A stretch of 64,000 bases of DNA from Actinobacillus indolicus (GCF_004519515.1 NZ_CP038145.1:950001-1014000), one strand, 5' to 3'; counted from the first letter of the stretch, positions 25,970 through 35,794 are shown. The notes: generated by a model from the sequence alone, not told the origin. Translations and numbers: made by a program.

Positions 25970-26332
25970 ATGGAAAAATTTTCAGATTTAACTGAACGGG
26001 GTTATGTATTATCCGCTCAATGTCCTTCTCGTGAAATTTTGCAACATCTCACTAACCGCTGGGGTGTGTTGGTGATGATTGTGTTGATGAAAGGCACAAA
26101 ACGGTTTAGCGAAATCCGCCGTGAGATTGACGGCGTGAGCGAGCGTATGCTGACCCAAACACTGCAACAGCTGGAACAAGACGGTATGCTCAATCGTAAA
26201 TCCTACAATACCGTTCCGCCACACGTTGAATATTCGCTAACAGATTTTGGCTTACAGGCTGGCGAAAAATTAGCGGATTTGGTGGACTGGTTGGAAGAGA
26301 ATTTAAATGGGATTTTGAAAAATAAGCCATAA
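25970..26332 (+). CDS. HxlR-family transcriptional regulator
   Basis: A 120-residue winged-helix protein typical of HxlR: a lone N-terminal cysteine in LSAQCPSREIL (the redox-sensing Cys of YodB/QorR relatives), then LTNRWGVLVMIVLMKGTKRF and the helix GVSERMLTQTLQQLEQDGM. ATG 25970 has TAAGGA upstream. Probably represses the divergent SDR gene and itself through the palindrome at 25902. An IS element is inserted 11 bp beyond its stop. Confidence 0.9.
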   Translation: MEKFSDLTERGYVLSAQCPSREILQHLTNRWGVLVMIVLMKGTKRFSEIRREIDGVSERMLTQTLQQLEQDGMLNRKSYNTVPPHVEYSLTDFGLQAGEKLADLVDWLEENLNGILKNKP

Positions 26333-26343
26333 TAAAAAATTTT

Positions 26344-27059
26344 GGGGCTGTCCTAGATAACGACTAAAAGCTCTATTTTAGGTTAAAATAACCAAATGAG
26401 AAAAAGTCGTCTAAGTCAGCATAAACAAAATAAACTCATTGAGCTGTTTGTGGCAGGTGTCACTGCTCGAACAGCAGCTGAGTTGGTAAATGTAAATAAA
26501 ACGACAGCAGCCTATTACTTCTATCGTCTGCGATTGCTTATCTATCAAAACAGCCCACATATGGAGATGTTTGAAGGTGAAATTGAAGCCGATGAAAGCT
26601 ATTTTGGCGGCACTCGCAAAGGTAAACGAGGTCGTGGAGCTGTGGGTAAAACCGCTTCGGGCTTTTAAAGCGTGATGGTAAGGTGTATACCGTCGTTGTA
26701 CCGAATACTCAATCTGCGACACTTTTACCGATTATTCGAGAAAAGGTGAAGCCTGACAGCATTGTTTACACCGATTTTTATCGAAGCTATGATGTTCTTG
26801 ATGTGAGTGAGTTTAATCATTTTCGTATCAATCACAGTACTCATTTCGCAGAAAAACAAAATCATATAAACGGAATTGAGAATTTTTGGAACCAAGCTAA
26901 ACGTCATTTACGCAAGTTTAACGGTATTTCCAAAGCACATTTTGAGTTGTATTTGAAGGAATGCGAATGGCGTTTTAATCACAGTAACTTAAAATCTCAA
27001 ATTTCCATTTTAAAACAATTAGTTAAGGGCAGTCTAAGTTAGTTATCTAGGACAACCCC
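26344..27059 (+). mobile_element. IS1016-like insertion sequence (IS1595 family)
   Basis: A 716-bp element with terminal inverted repeats GGGGCTGTCCTAGATAAC (left) and GGGGTTGTCCTAGATAAC (right, complement), differing at one base. It is flanked by the 8-bp direct repeat AAAATTTT (26336-26343 and 27060-27067), the target duplication expected for IS1595-type elements. It landed 15 bp before the PmrA-type box of the second ygiW-like gene. Its transposase is frameshifted, so this copy is probably immobile by itself. Confidence 0.93.
26396..27042 (+). pseudogene. IS1016-like transposase, frameshifted
   Basis: The first part (26396-26668, 90 codons) holds the N-terminal helix-turn-helix and the first catalytic acidic segment EADESYFGG, then hits TAA. 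The second frame takes over near 26656 (FGLLKRDGKVYTVVVPN) and carries VYTDFYRSYD and the HINGIENFWNQAKRHLRKF segment with the final acidic residue, ending at 27042. A single-base deletion near 26654-26658 accounts for the break. IS1595 transposases are normally one frame, so this is most likely inactivation. Confidence 0.88.
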
Positions 27060-27073
27060 AAAATTTTTTACTT

Positions 27074-27106
27074 CTTAAGAATTTTTTAAGATTTGCTTGG
27101 TTTAAT
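27074..27106 (+). promoter_or_regulatory. PmrA/QseB-type box and promoter of ygiW-like gene 2
   Basis: CTTAAG (27074-27079), 5 bp, TTTAAG (27085-27090), then 10 bp, then -10-like TTTAAT (27101-27106): the same layout as at 7321-7353, and the 20 bp around the -10 (ATTTGCTTGGTTTAATAC) are identical in both copies. A stem-loop of AACGAAAGGC type follows in the leader. The IS right end is only 15 bp upstream of the box. Confidence 0.7.
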
Positions 27107-27171
27107 ACTCTCAACGAAAGGCAAGAGCCTTCGTTATTCATACTTATTATTTTAATTATTCGGAGTATTCT

Positions 27172-27570
27172 ATGAAAAAAGCAATTATCTTAACAACATT
27201 ATTAGCGGTATCTACTGTATCAATGGCAAAAGGTGATGATGATCATCGTCACGGTGGCTATCACGATGGTAAAGCAAAAACACATCAATCACAAGGTTTC
27301 TTTGATGAAAGTCTCGCAGTGAAAAGCGTAGCAGATGCACTTAAAGCAACTGATGACACCCCTGCACTACTTGAAGGACAAATCGTTAAACAAATCGACA
27401 AAGATGAGTTTATCTTTAAAGACGCAACAGGTGAGATCGAAATTGATGTAAGCAAACGTGCTTGGAATGGCTTAAATATCGGCCCTCAAGATACCATTCA
27501 AATTCGTGGTAAAGTCGATAACGATTGGAACAAAGTTCAAGTTGATGTAAAACAGATTACCAAGAAATAA
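27172..27570 (+). CDS. YgiW/YdeI-family periplasmic OB-fold (BOF) protein, copy 2
   Basis: A 132-residue paralog of the protein at 7426, identical at most positions: signal peptide MKKAIILTTLLAVSTVSMA, a His/Asp-rich linker (GDDDHRHGGYHDG), then the BOF OB fold (EGQIVKQIDKDEFIFKDATG to VDVKQITKK). Differences are scattered, so the duplication is not recent. It is followed after 84 bp by a ferric-reductase-like gene, with only an imperfect USS hairpin between, so the two may be cotranscribed. Confidence 0.88.
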   Translation: MKKAIILTTLLAVSTVSMAKGDDDHRHGGYHDGKAKTHQSQGFFDESLAVKSVADALKATDDTPALLEGQIVKQIDKDEFIFKDATGEIEIDVSKRAWNGLNIGPQDTIQIRGKVDNDWNKVQVDVKQITKK

Positions 27571-27654
27571 TTTATCCTCACTAGTGGTCTGTTTTTGCAA
27601 ATAATTTGCAGAAGCTGACCGCTTTTTTATGCCTGATTTTCGGAAATTCTTTCT

Positions 27655-28986
27655 ATGAACAAAATTAAACTTATCCCTTGGTTTTTTATTCTTACAATTA
27701 GCGTGCTGTGGTTTGGTACGGGGGTAAAATTGCCTGAGCCGTTTATGTACTATGGTTTGCGTGATCTTGCCAACCAGTATAGTGGCATTATTGCAATGGG
27801 GGCGATGAGCCTCTGTATGTGGCTTGCTATTCGTCCTAAGTGGCTTGAAACCTTTTTCAATGGATTGGACAAAACTTACCGCTTGCATAAATGGTTAGGT
27901 ATTACGGCTTTAGTGGCGACATTAACACATTACTGGTTTACCCAAGGCTCAAGATGGTTGGTCAGTTTAGGTATTGTCACAAAACCTGTGAAGAAAAAAC
28001 CTGTGATTGATCCTAATGCCCCTTTTGATTTTGAGGTGTGGTTAAAGAGTTTCAAAGGCATTGCCGAAGATGTTGGCGAATGGGCTTTTTATCTTGCTTT
28101 GGTTTTAATGGTTGTTGCTTTAGCAAAACGTATCCCTTACCACTGGTTCAAGAAAACCCATAAAATGCTTGCCGTAAGCTATCTTGCTTTGGTGTTCCAC
28201 GCTGTTGTCTTGATTAAATTCCCTTACTGGTCACAGCCTGTCGGTTGGGTGATGGCTCTGTTAATGTTAATGGGTAGCTACTCTGCCTTCGTTGTATTGT
28301 TTAAAGGCATTGATAAAGAGAAACGTTATGTGGGAAAAATTGTGGCAATCCAACCGCTTACTGCGATGAACAGCTATTCGGTGACGATTGAAGTTCCACA
28401 GTGGCAAGGACATCAAGCTGGGCAGTTTGCATTTATTCAAGCCGATGGGGAAAGTCACCCTTTTACTATCGCATCAAGTTGGAATGCGGATAAACCTTAT
28501 CTCCGTTTTGTGATCAAACAACTTGGCGATTACACCAACAATCTTGCTCAACATTTTGCTGTGGGTAAAAGCATTGAAATTACAGGACCTTATGGCAAAT
28601 TTACCTTTGAAGATCAAGCCTCAGAGCAAATTTGGATCGGTTCAGGGGTTGGCATTACGCCATTTATGGCTGGATTAGAGCAACGCATTGCTTCACAAGC
28701 TACATCAAAAGTCGCTCTTTATTACTGTTATCGTGAGAGTGACGCAGAATTTATTGAGCAATTAAAACAAACTGCTCAACAAGCGAATGTGGTACTCCAT
28801 TTGTGGAACAGCCAAACACAAGGACATTTAACCGCAGAAACAATTGTAGCAAATATGGCGGATATAAAAAATGCAACAGTTTGGTTCTGTGGTAATACCG
28901 CTTTTGCAACACAATTAAAATTGGACTTATCTTTATTGGGCTTCAATAAAAATAAATTCCATCAAGAATTATTTGAGATGCGTTAA
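27655..28986 (+). CDS. Ferric-reductase-like transmembrane flavocytochrome
   Basis: A 443-residue inner-membrane oxidoreductase. The N-terminal half has about six helices with paired heme-ligand-type histidines (LHKWLGITALVATLTHYWF and KKTHKMLAVSYLALVFHAVV). The C-terminal half is an FAD/NAD(P)-binding reductase: HPFTIASS for FAD, GSGVGITPF for the pyridine nucleotide, and WFCGN near the end. It would move electrons from NAD(P)H through heme to an acceptor such as ferric iron or quinone. Association with a ygiW-like gene and a PmrA-type box (a system known elsewhere to sense ferric iron) hints at an iron role (inference). Confidence 0.88.
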   Translation: MNKIKLIPWFFILTISVLWFGTGVKLPEPFMYYGLRDLANQYSGIIAMGAMSLCMWLAIRPKWLETFFNGLDKTYRLHKWLGITALVATLTHYWFTQGSRWLVSLGIVTKPVKKKPVIDPNAPFDFEVWLKSFKGIAEDVGEWAFYLALVLMVVALAKRIPYHWFKKTHKMLAVSYLALVFHAVVLIKFPYWSQPVGWVMALLMLMGSYSAFVVLFKGIDKEKRYVGKIVAIQPLTAMNSYSVTIEVPQWQGHQAGQFAFIQADGESHPFTIASSWNADKPYLRFVIKQLGDYTNNLAQHFAVGKSIEITGPYGKFTFEDQASEQIWIGSGVGITPFMAGLEQRIASQATSKVALYYCYRESDAEFIEQLKQTAQQANVVLHLWNSQTQGHLTAETIVANMADIKNATVWFCGNTAFATQLKLDLSLLGFNKNKFHQELFEMR

Positions 28987-28993
28987 ACATAGA

Positions 28994-29019
28994 TTAAGCA
29001 GGTGAAATAACCTGCTTAA
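28994..29019 (+). terminator. Terminator after ferric-reductase-like gene
   Basis: A 10-bp stem, TTAAGCAGGT with ACCTGCTTAA, loop of 6 nt, then AATTTATGTTT; 7 bp after the stop codon. Confidence 0.7.
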
Positions 29020-29059
29020 AATTTATGTTTCAGCCTAAAAGAAAAAGTGTCTTATAAAT

Positions 29060-29117
29060 ACAAGCGGGTAGATCCCAACAATATTTTGCAAAAAACTGCT
29101 GTGATCCACCCGCTTGT
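29060..29117 (-). terminator. USS-like inverted pair after asnA
   Basis: ACAAGCGGGT (29060-29069) and ACCCGCTTGT (29108-29117) plus flanking GATC pair across a loop with TTTTGCAAAA. The core carries an extra G relative to the standard ACAAGCGGT. It follows the asnA stop on the minus strand. Confidence 0.6.
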
Positions 29118-29141
29118 TATCCGTTTAATTTAGTGATTAGA

Positions 29142-30134
29142 TTATAAAATGTTTTCGAATTTCGCCAACATCTCTTTCGGCCATACGCTTGATTGCACTT
29201 CACCGATATGTTTTTTACGCAATAAGAACATTGCCATACGTGATTGACCGATACCGCCTCCGATTGAAAGTGGTAAACGTCCTGCTAACAAATCTTTGTG
29301 CCAGTCCATTTCTAAACGGTCTTCGTCGCCTGTTAATGCTACTTGTAAGCGTAGTGCGGTTTCATCAACACGGATACCCATTGATGATAATTCAAACGCT
29401 GTACCAAGTTGTTCGTTCCAAACTAAAATATCGCCGTTTAAGCCTTTGTATTCGCCTTCTGATACGGTTGTCCAGTCGTCGTAGTCTGGAGCACGGCCGT
29501 CGTGAGCTTTGCCGTCTGATAATTTGCCACCGATACCGATTAGGAACACCGCTCCGTGTTCTTTACAAATCGCATTTTCACGCTCTTTGCTGGTTAATGT
29601 TGGGTAGCGTTTCACTAAATCTTCGCTGTGAACAAAGGTAATCTCTTTTGGTAATACAGACGGAATATCAAAACGTGCTTCAACGGCTAATTCGGTTAAA
29701 CGAATTGCGCGGTAGATTGAGCGAACAGTCTGTTTTAGGTAGTCGAAGTTGCGTTTTCCTGCTGGAATCACTTTTTCCCAGTCCCATTGATCCACATAAA
29801 CAGAGTGTGTTGGGTCGAGTGAGTCTTCATCTGGGCGTAATGCTTTCATATGAACGAATAAGCCTTCCCCTTCTTGGAAACCAAAACGTGCAAGGGTGTG
29901 GCGTTTCCATTTAGCTAATGAGTGAACCACTTCATAAACTGCACCAGGGATACATTTTACGTTCACTTGTACCGCTTTTTCGATACCTGATAAGTTATCC
30001 TGCATACCGTTGCCCACTTCGCTTAAGATTGGGCCTTGTACTTCAATAATGTCTAACTGTTCAATGAGGTTTTGTGTAAAAGTGTTCTTAACAAAGCTGA
30101 TTTCTTGTTGTTGAAGAATAAATGATTTTTGCAT
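29142..30134 (-). CDS. asnA: Aspartate--ammonia ligase (asparagine synthetase A)
   Basis: Makes asparagine from aspartate, ammonia and ATP. The 330-residue product has exactly the usual AsnA length; class II synthetase-like motifs are visible ([20 protein letters not shown] and the final [14 protein letters not shown]). ATG 30134 has AAGGAA upstream. Divergent from asnC, the E. coli arrangement. Confidence 0.97.
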   Translation of the reverse strand: MQKSFILQQQEISFVKNTFTQNLIEQLDIIEVQGPILSEVGNGMQDNLSGIEKAVQVNVKCIPGAVYEVVHSLAKWKRHTLARFGFQEGEGLFVHMKALRPDEDSLDPTHSVYVDQWDWEKVIPAGKRNFDYLKQTVRSIYRAIRLTELAVEARFDIPSVLPKEITFVHSEDLVKRYPTLTSKERENAICKEHGAVFLIGIGGKLSDGKAHDGRAPDYDDWTTVSEGEYKGLNGDILVWNEQLGTAFELSSMGIRVDETALRLQVALTGDEDRLEMDWHKDLLAGRLPLSIGGGIGQSRMAMFLLRKKHIGEVQSSVWPKEMLAKFENIL

Positions 30135-30310
30135 AATAAATTTCCTTTTGAATAAAATCTGTAAGAGATGTGCGTAATTTAAATTAATTCTTGATAAACG
30201 CAACAACTTACATAAAAAAATCAAACAAAGTTAGTTTGTATTAGATATTATCTAATAAAATATGATATATTTTAGTTGATTTCTAACAAAAGATAGAAAA
30301 GGAACAGAAA

Positions 30311-30802
30311 ATGCATAAAAACTATCAGGCAACATCGCAGATTGACTTACTGGATCAACAAATTCTGCAAGTCTTAACCCAAGATGCTCGAGTTCCCTAT
30401 GCTGAAATGGCAAAAAATTTTGGAGTAAGTGCAGGGACAATTCACGTTCGTGTCGAAAAAATGCGTCAAGCAGGGATTATTGAAGGCACTAAAGTTCGTA
30501 TTAATCCGCGTAAGCTGGGCTATGATGTGTGTTGTTTTATTGGGATTATTCTAAAAAGTGCGAAAGATTATGAAAAGGTGATTGCGAAATTGCAGGAATT
30601 TGATGAAGTGGTAGAAGCCTATTACACCACAGGGGATTACTCTATTTTTATTAAAGTGATGACCCATACTATTCAAGAATTGCACTATGTTTTAGCTACT
30701 AAAATTCAGGGCATTGATGAAATTCAATCAACAGACACCCTAATTTCAATGCAGAACCCAATTCTGCGAGAAATTAAACCGCAAGCAAACGTTTCCTATT
30801 GA
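30311..30802 (+). CDS. asnC: Transcriptional regulator AsnC
   Basis: Activates asnA and represses itself, with asparagine as the effector, in enterobacteria. The 163-residue product has the N-terminal helix-turn-helix (IDLLDQQILQVLTQDARVPY) and RAM domain of the Lrp/AsnC family. Divergent from asnA with a 176-bp AT-rich intergenic region that must hold both promoters. Confidence 0.93.
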   Translation: MHKNYQATSQIDLLDQQILQVLTQDARVPYAEMAKNFGVSAGTIHVRVEKMRQAGIIEGTKVRINPRKLGYDVCCFIGIILKSAKDYEKVIAKLQEFDEVVEAYYTTGDYSIFIKVMTHTIQELHYVLATKIQGIDEIQSTDTLISMQNPILREIKPQANVSY

Positions 30803-30913
30803 TCTTGTTCACATTTTTGAAACGCCATTTGCAAAAAAGATCGCTAAAACGACCGCTTGATTGGTAGAATGAAGCGGTTAGATTACTCGAATTTTTCTCA
30901 AAAGGAGTCAATT

Positions 30914-31681
30914 ATGTCAGAAGTATTTCATCTTGGCTTAACCAAAGCAATGTTAAAAGGCGCAAAAGTCGCTATCGTTCCAGGCGATCCAGCTCGTAGT
31001 GAGCGTATTGCAGCAAAAATGGATAACCCAGAGTTTTTAGCTTCAACCCGTGAATTTACATCGTGGTTAGGCTATGTAGGCGGTCAGCCAATCGTGGTTT
31101 GCTCAACAGGTATTGGCGGACCATCGGTTTCTATCTGTGTTGAAGAACTTGCTCAATTAGGCGTGCGTACTTTCTTGCGTATTGGTACAACAGGGGCAAT
31201 CCAACCGCATATCAATGTAGGTGATGTGTTGGTGACAACAGGTGCAGTACGTTTAGACGGTGCAAGTCGCCATTTTGCACCATTAGAATATCCAGCGGTG
31301 GCGGATTTCCGTTGTACGAATGAGCTTTATGCGGCAGCGAAAAATCAAGGGATTGAACCTTACGTTGGTATTACTGCGTCATCTGATACCTTCTACCCAG
31401 GTCAAGAACGTTACGATACATTCACAGGTAAAATCTACCGCCATTTCCAAGGCTCATTAAAACAATGGCAAGACTTGAACGTGATGAACTTTGAAATGGA
31501 ATCAGGCACTTTATTTACAATGTGCTCTGCATTAGGCTTACGTTCAGGAATGGTTTCAGGCGTTATCGTAAACCGTACCCAACAAGAGATCCCAAACGAA
31601 GCAACCATTAAAGGCACGGAAGATCGTGCAGTTTCAGTGGTGGTAGAAGCGGCGGGTAAATTGGCGTTGGATTATAAATAA
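30914..31681 (+). CDS. udp: Uridine phosphorylase
   Basis: Cleaves uridine with phosphate to uracil and ribose-1-phosphate. The 255-residue product has the NP-I family signatures ([34 protein letters not shown], and [13 protein letters not shown]). ATG 30914 lies 7 bp after AAGGAG; a longer frame from 30857 is not needed. Monocistronic, with a terminator directly after the stop. Confidence 0.96.
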   Translation: MSEVFHLGLTKAMLKGAKVAIVPGDPARSERIAAKMDNPEFLASTREFTSWLGYVGGQPIVVCSTGIGGPSVSICVEELAQLGVRTFLRIGTTGAIQPHINVGDVLVTTGAVRLDGASRHFAPLEYPAVADFRCTNELYAAAKNQGIEPYVGITASSDTFYPGQERYDTFTGKIYRHFQGSLKQWQDLNVMNFEMESGTLFTMCSALGLRSGMVSGVIVNRTQQEIPNEATIKGTEDRAVSVVVEAAGKLALDYK

Positions 31682-31688
31682 AAACGAC

Positions 31689-31712
31689 AATGGGCAGAAA
31701 TTTCTGCCCATT
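31689..31712. terminator. Bidirectional terminator between udp and hflX
   Basis: A perfect 12-bp inverted repeat without spacer (AATGGGCAGAAA and its complement) followed by TTCTATTT. It lies 7 bp after the udp stop and just past the hflX stop on the other strand. Confidence 0.8.
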
Positions 31713-31714
31713 TT

Positions 31715-33076
31715 CTATTTCTCACTCTCTTCCCACTTCGCAAACTCAACAAATTCCGTGAGTTCAGGGTATTGTTTAAGCCACTTTTGCCACTGAATTT
31801 TATCGACTTCAACTTCCACTAGACGATCGCCAAATTCAGTGAAATGTTCTGATTTAATACATTGCTGTTGGTAAAATTTAGTGTAAATCTGACCGCTTGT
31901 TGTCGGTAACAGCACTCTTTCACAGACCAGCTCGTTTTTCAATCTCGCTCGCATTGCTTCAAATAGAAGATCAATGCCTTGATTTTGTTGTGCCGAAAGG
32001 TAAACCGCCACAGGTTTGCCGTCATCGTTGTATTCGATATGTGGCTCAATACCATCCAAGCGATCAACCTTGTTATACACAAGCAAGGTTGGAATTTCTA
32101 ATGCATCAATCTCATCTAACACTTGATTAACTGCATCAATATTTTCATTTTTACGGTCGTCTGCACCATCAATCACGTGTAGCAACAAGGTCGCTTCTGT
32201 AGTTTCTTGTAGGGTGGATTTAAACGCAGACACCAAATCGTGGGGCAAAAAGCGGATAAAGCCAACAGTATCTGCCAAAATTGCTGTGCCAACATCTTGA
32301 ATTTGAATTCGTCTTAATGTCGGGTCAAGGGTAGCGAACAGTTGATCTGCCGCATAAACACCTGCATCGGTAATCGCATTAAATAGGGTTGATTTACCTG
32401 CGTTGGTATAGCCGACAAGGGAAATGGTTGGAATGTCCGCTTTTTGGCGAGTTTTGCGGTTCTGATCACGCTGTTTACTCACTTTTTCCAAGCGGTTTTG
32501 TAACTGCTGAATACGCACCTTGATTAAACGACGATCCGTTTCTAACTGCGTTTCCCCTGGGCCTCGTAAGCCTACCGCACCGCCTTTTTGTTGATCTTGG
32601 TTACCTAAACGGCGGACTAAGCGAGTGGATAAATGGCGAAGCTGTGCGAGTTCAACTTGCAATTTGCCCTCGTGGGATCTTGCTCGTTGGGCAAAAATAT
32701 CCAAAATCAAACCTGTACGATCTACCACTCGGCAATCGCAAAGGGATTGTAGATTACGCGTTTGAGCTGGGCTAAGTTGGTGATTAACCAAAACGACCGT
32801 CGCATCAAAATCTTTGACTGCATCCGCAATTTCTTGGGCTTTGCCTTGACCAACATAGTATTTGATATGGGGAGCGGAACGTGTGGTTATCAATGTAGCA
32901 ACAACTTCTACCCCTGCGGATTCGGCAAGGGTTTGAAACTCCATCAGATTTTCAACATCTTTGGTTTGAGAGAGATAAAGATGCACCACAATGGCACGTT
33001 CTTTTTCTGGTGTGTTTTGCGCTTTTTCAGGCAATGGAAAACCAAACACAGAATCTGCTGTGTTTGGTTCATTCAA
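31715..33076 (-). CDS. hflX: GTPase HflX
   Basis: Ribosome-binding GTPase that splits stalled ribosomes. 453 residues with the HflX-specific N-terminal domain ([13 protein letters not shown], then [14 protein letters not shown] and [20 protein letters not shown]), G1 GYTNAGKST, and G3 DTVGF. The start is odd: the frame has no ATG before the conserved region; the TTG at 33076 is the likely start, with only weak pairing upstream; an ATG 4 bp inside is out of frame. It lies 22 bp after hfq, the normal miaA-hfq-hflX order. Confidence 0.93.
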   Translation of the reverse strand: MNEPNTADSVFGFPLPEKAQNTPEKERAIVVHLYLSQTKDVENLMEFQTLAESAGVEVVATLITTRSAPHIKYYVGQGKAQEIADAVKDFDATVVLVNHQLSPAQTRNLQSLCDCRVVDRTGLILDIFAQRARSHEGKLQVELAQLRHLSTRLVRRLGNQDQQKGGAVGLRGPGETQLETDRRLIKVRIQQLQNRLEKVSKQRDQNRKTRQKADIPTISLVGYTNAGKSTLFNAITDAGVYAADQLFATLDPTLRRIQIQDVGTAILADTVGFIRFLPHDLVSAFKSTLQETTEATLLLHVIDGADDRKNENIDAVNQVLDEIDALEIPTLLVYNKVDRLDGIEPHIEYNDDGKPVAVYLSAQQNQGIDLLFEAMRARLKNELVCERVLLPTTSGQIYTKFYQQQCIKSEHFTEFGDRLVEVEVDKIQWQKWLKQYPELTEFVEFAKWEESEK

Positions 33077-33098
33077 GAGATCTAACGTAGTAATAAAA

Positions 33099-33377
33099 TT
33101 ATTCCGACTTTTCTACCACTTCAGCAGATTGCACTGGTGCTTGATGAGCGTGGTTAGAGTTATTGTTGTGAGAAATCGCACGAGCCGGCACAACGGTTGA
33201 AATTGCGTGCTTGTAAACCATTTGACTCACGGTGTTCTTTAATAAAATAACGAATTGATCGAAAGACTCAATTTGACCTTGTAATTTAATGCCATTCACG
33301 AGATAAATGGAAACTGGAATCCGTTCACGGCGAAGTGCATTTAAGTATGGATCTTGTAAAGATTGACCTTTTGCCAT
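33099..33377 (-). CDS. hfq: RNA chaperone Hfq
   Basis: Hexameric Sm-like chaperone that pairs small RNAs with mRNAs. The 92-residue product has the usual N-terminal core ([20 protein letters not shown], then DQFVILLKN) and the VYKHAIST motif of the Sm2 segment, ending in a disordered His/Asn-rich tail. It lies 58 bp after miaA in the conserved cluster. ATG start. Confidence 0.98.
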   Translation of the reverse strand: MAKGQSLQDPYLNALRRERIPVSIYLVNGIKLQGQIESFDQFVILLKNTVSQMVYKHAISTVVPARAISHNNNSNHAHQAPVQSAEVVEKSE

Positions 33378-33435
33378 TTTATGTTCCTTCTAATTATTGT
33401 TGTTTAATGCTTTGCCAAAGGCATTGGCGATATTA

Positions 33436-34377
33436 TCACAGTTTTTCAAAATTTGGCGTCATTTTTTCGATCATTTTTGCATAAGCACCTTCTGGATCTA
33501 AACTATCAAGCCATTCTAGCTCACTTGTCCAACCTCTTAACCACGTAATTTGACGTTTTGCCAGCTGGCGAGTCGCACAAATGCCTTTAAAAATCGCTTC
33601 ATCAAGAGAAATTTGCCCTTCCAAATATTCCCACATCTGACGATAGCCCACGCAACGAATAGAAGGCAAATCACCGTGTAGATCACCACGTTCATATAAT
33701 TGACGGACTTCCTGCTCAAAACCAAGATCAATCATTTTATGAAAGCGTTGTTCAATACGCTGATGTAATACGGCTCTATCTTGTGGTGCAATCGCAAACT
33801 GCATAATATCATAAGGAATACCTTCCCCTTGCTGTGCAGTAAGCTCCGTCATTGTTTTACCTGAAATATAAAAGACCTCTAACGCCCGATTAATACGCTG
33901 ACTATCGTTAGGGTTGATCCGTTCAGCTGAAATTGGATCGATATTAACCAGTTCTTGATGTAAACCAGCCCAACCGATTTGCTCTGCTTTTGCTTCAATC
34001 TCCGCTCGAATAGCGGGATCTGCCGAAGGCAATGGCGACAAGCCATCAAGCAATGCTTTGTAATAAAGCATTGTGCCACCCACCAACAACGGAATTTTGC
34101 CTTGTGCCGTAATGTCCGCCATTTCTCGTAGCGCATCTTCACGGAAATTCATGACAGAATAACTTTCTGATGGGTCAAGAATATCAATTAAACGATGGGG
34201 AGCAAGTTCGAGTTCAGCTTTACTCGGCTTAGCCGTGCCTATATCCATACCTTTATAAATTAAGGCGGAATCAACACTGATGACTTCAACGGGTAATTGT
34301 TGACGTAGGGCAATGGCAAGATCGGTTTTCCCCGATGCCGTTGGCCCCATTAAAAAAATGGCGAGTGGTTTTTGCAT
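33436..34377 (-). CDS. miaA: tRNA dimethylallyltransferase
   Basis: Adds the isopentenyl group to A37 of tRNAs reading U-starting codons. 313 residues, normal length. P-loop GPTASGKT near residue 11, then [16 protein letters not shown] and [14 protein letters not shown], and the [13 protein letters not shown] tRNA-binding segment. First gene of miaA-hfq-hflX, after a USS hairpin that follows ubiF. Confidence 0.97.
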   Translation of the reverse strand: MQKPLAIFLMGPTASGKTDLAIALRQQLPVEVISVDSALIYKGMDIGTAKPSKAELELAPHRLIDILDPSESYSVMNFREDALREMADITAQGKIPLLVGGTMLYYKALLDGLSPLPSADPAIRAEIEAKAEQIGWAGLHQELVNIDPISAERINPNDSQRINRALEVFYISGKTMTELTAQQGEGIPYDIMQFAIAPQDRAVLHQRIEQRFHKMIDLGFEQEVRQLYERGDLHGDLPSIRCVGYRQMWEYLEGQISLDEAIFKGICATRQLAKRQITWLRGWTSELEWLDSLDPEGAYAKMIEKMTPNFEKL

Positions 34378-34398
34378 GACATCTCATCTGTAAAATAA

Positions 34399-34454
34399 CA
34401 AGCGGTGAGATTGTAGCGAAACTTTGCAAAAAAGCCACAGAATCTCACCGCTTG
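34399..34454 (-). terminator. USS inverted pair after ubiF
   Basis: CAAGCGGTGAGATT (34399-34412) and its exact complement (34441-34454) pair across a loop holding ACTTTGCAAAAAA. It ends the ubiF transcript 7 bp from its stop and separates it from miaA. Confidence 0.65.
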
Positions 34455-34460
34455 AGACAA

Positions 34461-35639
34461 TTAAGCTAATCCTAACGCATATTTCAACGCCTGTTTTTTC
34501 AAGGGCGTTGCACGCTCCGCCACAATTAACGCAACATTACGCGCGACTTTCACAGGCAATAAATCTGTCTTAAAGGTTTTATAGAACACATCCATTCCTG
34601 TTTGCATTAACAGATTATCGGGCTTACGTTTTTGTTCGTAACCTTTTAACACTGCTTCATCTGCAAAATTCCGCCCTTTTTCGACCGCTTGTTCTATCAC
34701 TTCAAGTAAGGCTTTCACATCTTTAAAACCGAGATTTACCCCCTGCCCTGCCAGTGGATTAATCGTGTGAGCAGAGTCTCCAACTAAGACAATCCCATTT
34801 CGCACATAGCTTTGGGCGTGCTGACGTGTGAGCGGAAAACTCCCGTGAGCGGTCACTTCAACTTCGCCTAAACGACGAGGAAAATGGCTCTGAATCTCTG
34901 CACTTAATTTCTCTTTGCCCATCTGTTGCAGTTGAGCAATGCGTTGTGGCGAGTCATACCAAACCACACAACCGTTATGCTCAAGTAACGGTAAAAAGGC
35001 TCTTGGGCCACTTTCAAAAAACTGTTGCCAAGTGACACTCTGTTGCGGTAACGCAGTCTTGACTACGGCAAGCAGACAATGTTGGCGATATTGCCAGCTC
35101 GTCAAACCTATACCCGACCAGCGACGCACAAGGGAATTTGCACCATCACAGGCAATCAATAGCGGTGCGGAAAACGCCTGCTGATCCAGCTCGACCGTCC
35201 AAATACCGCTCTCATCACGATTTGCAGAAATTTGCTCAAAACCGACCGCTTGCTGACAGTTCGGATATTGTGCCAACGCTTGCCAAAGTCCAAGCTGAAT
35301 GAGGTTGTTTTCGACCATATAACCCAACTTATCTAAGCCAAGATCATTAGCGTGAAAAGCGGTGTTAAAGCCATCAATTTCCCAAGTTTCTAAGCCGTCA
35401 TAAGGACAAACTCGCATTGCTTCAATCGCCTGCCACGCCCCTAATTTCTCCAACAACGCAACGGAAGCCACACTAATCGCTGAAATTCGCACATCATAAG
35501 GTGCATTCGGATCAAATGTCGGCAACGGATTTTTCTCAATCAGAACAACCTTTAGCCCCAGCTTTGCCAACCCTAACGCTGTCGCCGCCCCGACCATTCC
35601 GCCACCCATTACAATCACATCTTGTTGAGCCATCGTCAT
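34461..35639 (-). CDS. ubiF: 2-octaprenyl-3-methyl-6-methoxy-1,4-benzoquinol hydroxylase (UbiF-like)
   Basis: FAD-dependent hydroxylase of ubiquinone synthesis. The sequence follows E. coli UbiF along its length: VMGGGMVGAATALGLA for FAD, PYDVRISAISVASVALLEKL, LETWE, TWQQFFESGPRAFLPL, VWYDSP, LVGDSAHTINPLAGQGVNLG, and the C-terminal RATPLKKQALKYALGLA. UbiF rather than UbiH or UbiI by this match. Start either ATG 35639 or the ATG two codons later (35633); GAGAGG is upstream of both. Divergent from comM. Confidence 0.88.
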   Translation of the reverse strand: MTMAQQDVIVMGGGMVGAATALGLAKLGLKVVLIEKNPLPTFDPNAPYDVRISAISVASVALLEKLGAWQAIEAMRVCPYDGLETWEIDGFNTAFHANDLGLDKLGYMVENNLIQLGLWQALAQYPNCQQAVGFEQISANRDESGIWTVELDQQAFSAPLLIACDGANSLVRRWSGIGLTSWQYRQHCLLAVVKTALPQQSVTWQQFFESGPRAFLPLLEHNGCVVWYDSPQRIAQLQQMGKEKLSAEIQSHFPRRLGEVEVTAHGSFPLTRQHAQSYVRNGIVLVGDSAHTINPLAGQGVNLGFKDVKALLEVIEQAVEKGRNFADEAVLKGYEQKRKPDNLLMQTGMDVFYKTFKTDLLPVKVARNVALIVAERATPLKKQALKYALGLA

Positions 35640-35710
35640 TTTCCTCTCAAATTTATTAGGCGGAAGTTTACTACAAGCGGTGAGATCTTCATTGATTTTT
35701 GCAAAATTTT

Positions 35711-35726
35711 TGTGACACTCGTCGAA
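35711..35726 (+). promoter_or_regulatory. Candidate CRP-S (competence) site upstream of comM
   Basis: TGTGA-CACTCG-TCGAA, flanked by TTTTT and AAAAA, resembles the CRP/CRP-S dyad (TGCGA-N6-TCGCA) that makes Pasteurellaceae competence genes Sxy-dependent. It lies 69 bp before the comM ATG. The right half is imperfect, so this is a candidate only. Confidence 0.45.
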
Positions 35727-35794
35727 AAACCAACATTTTTTGCTATTCAAAGATAAACATACTTTTTACGCTAATACAAAAAAGGAAAAAAAGT

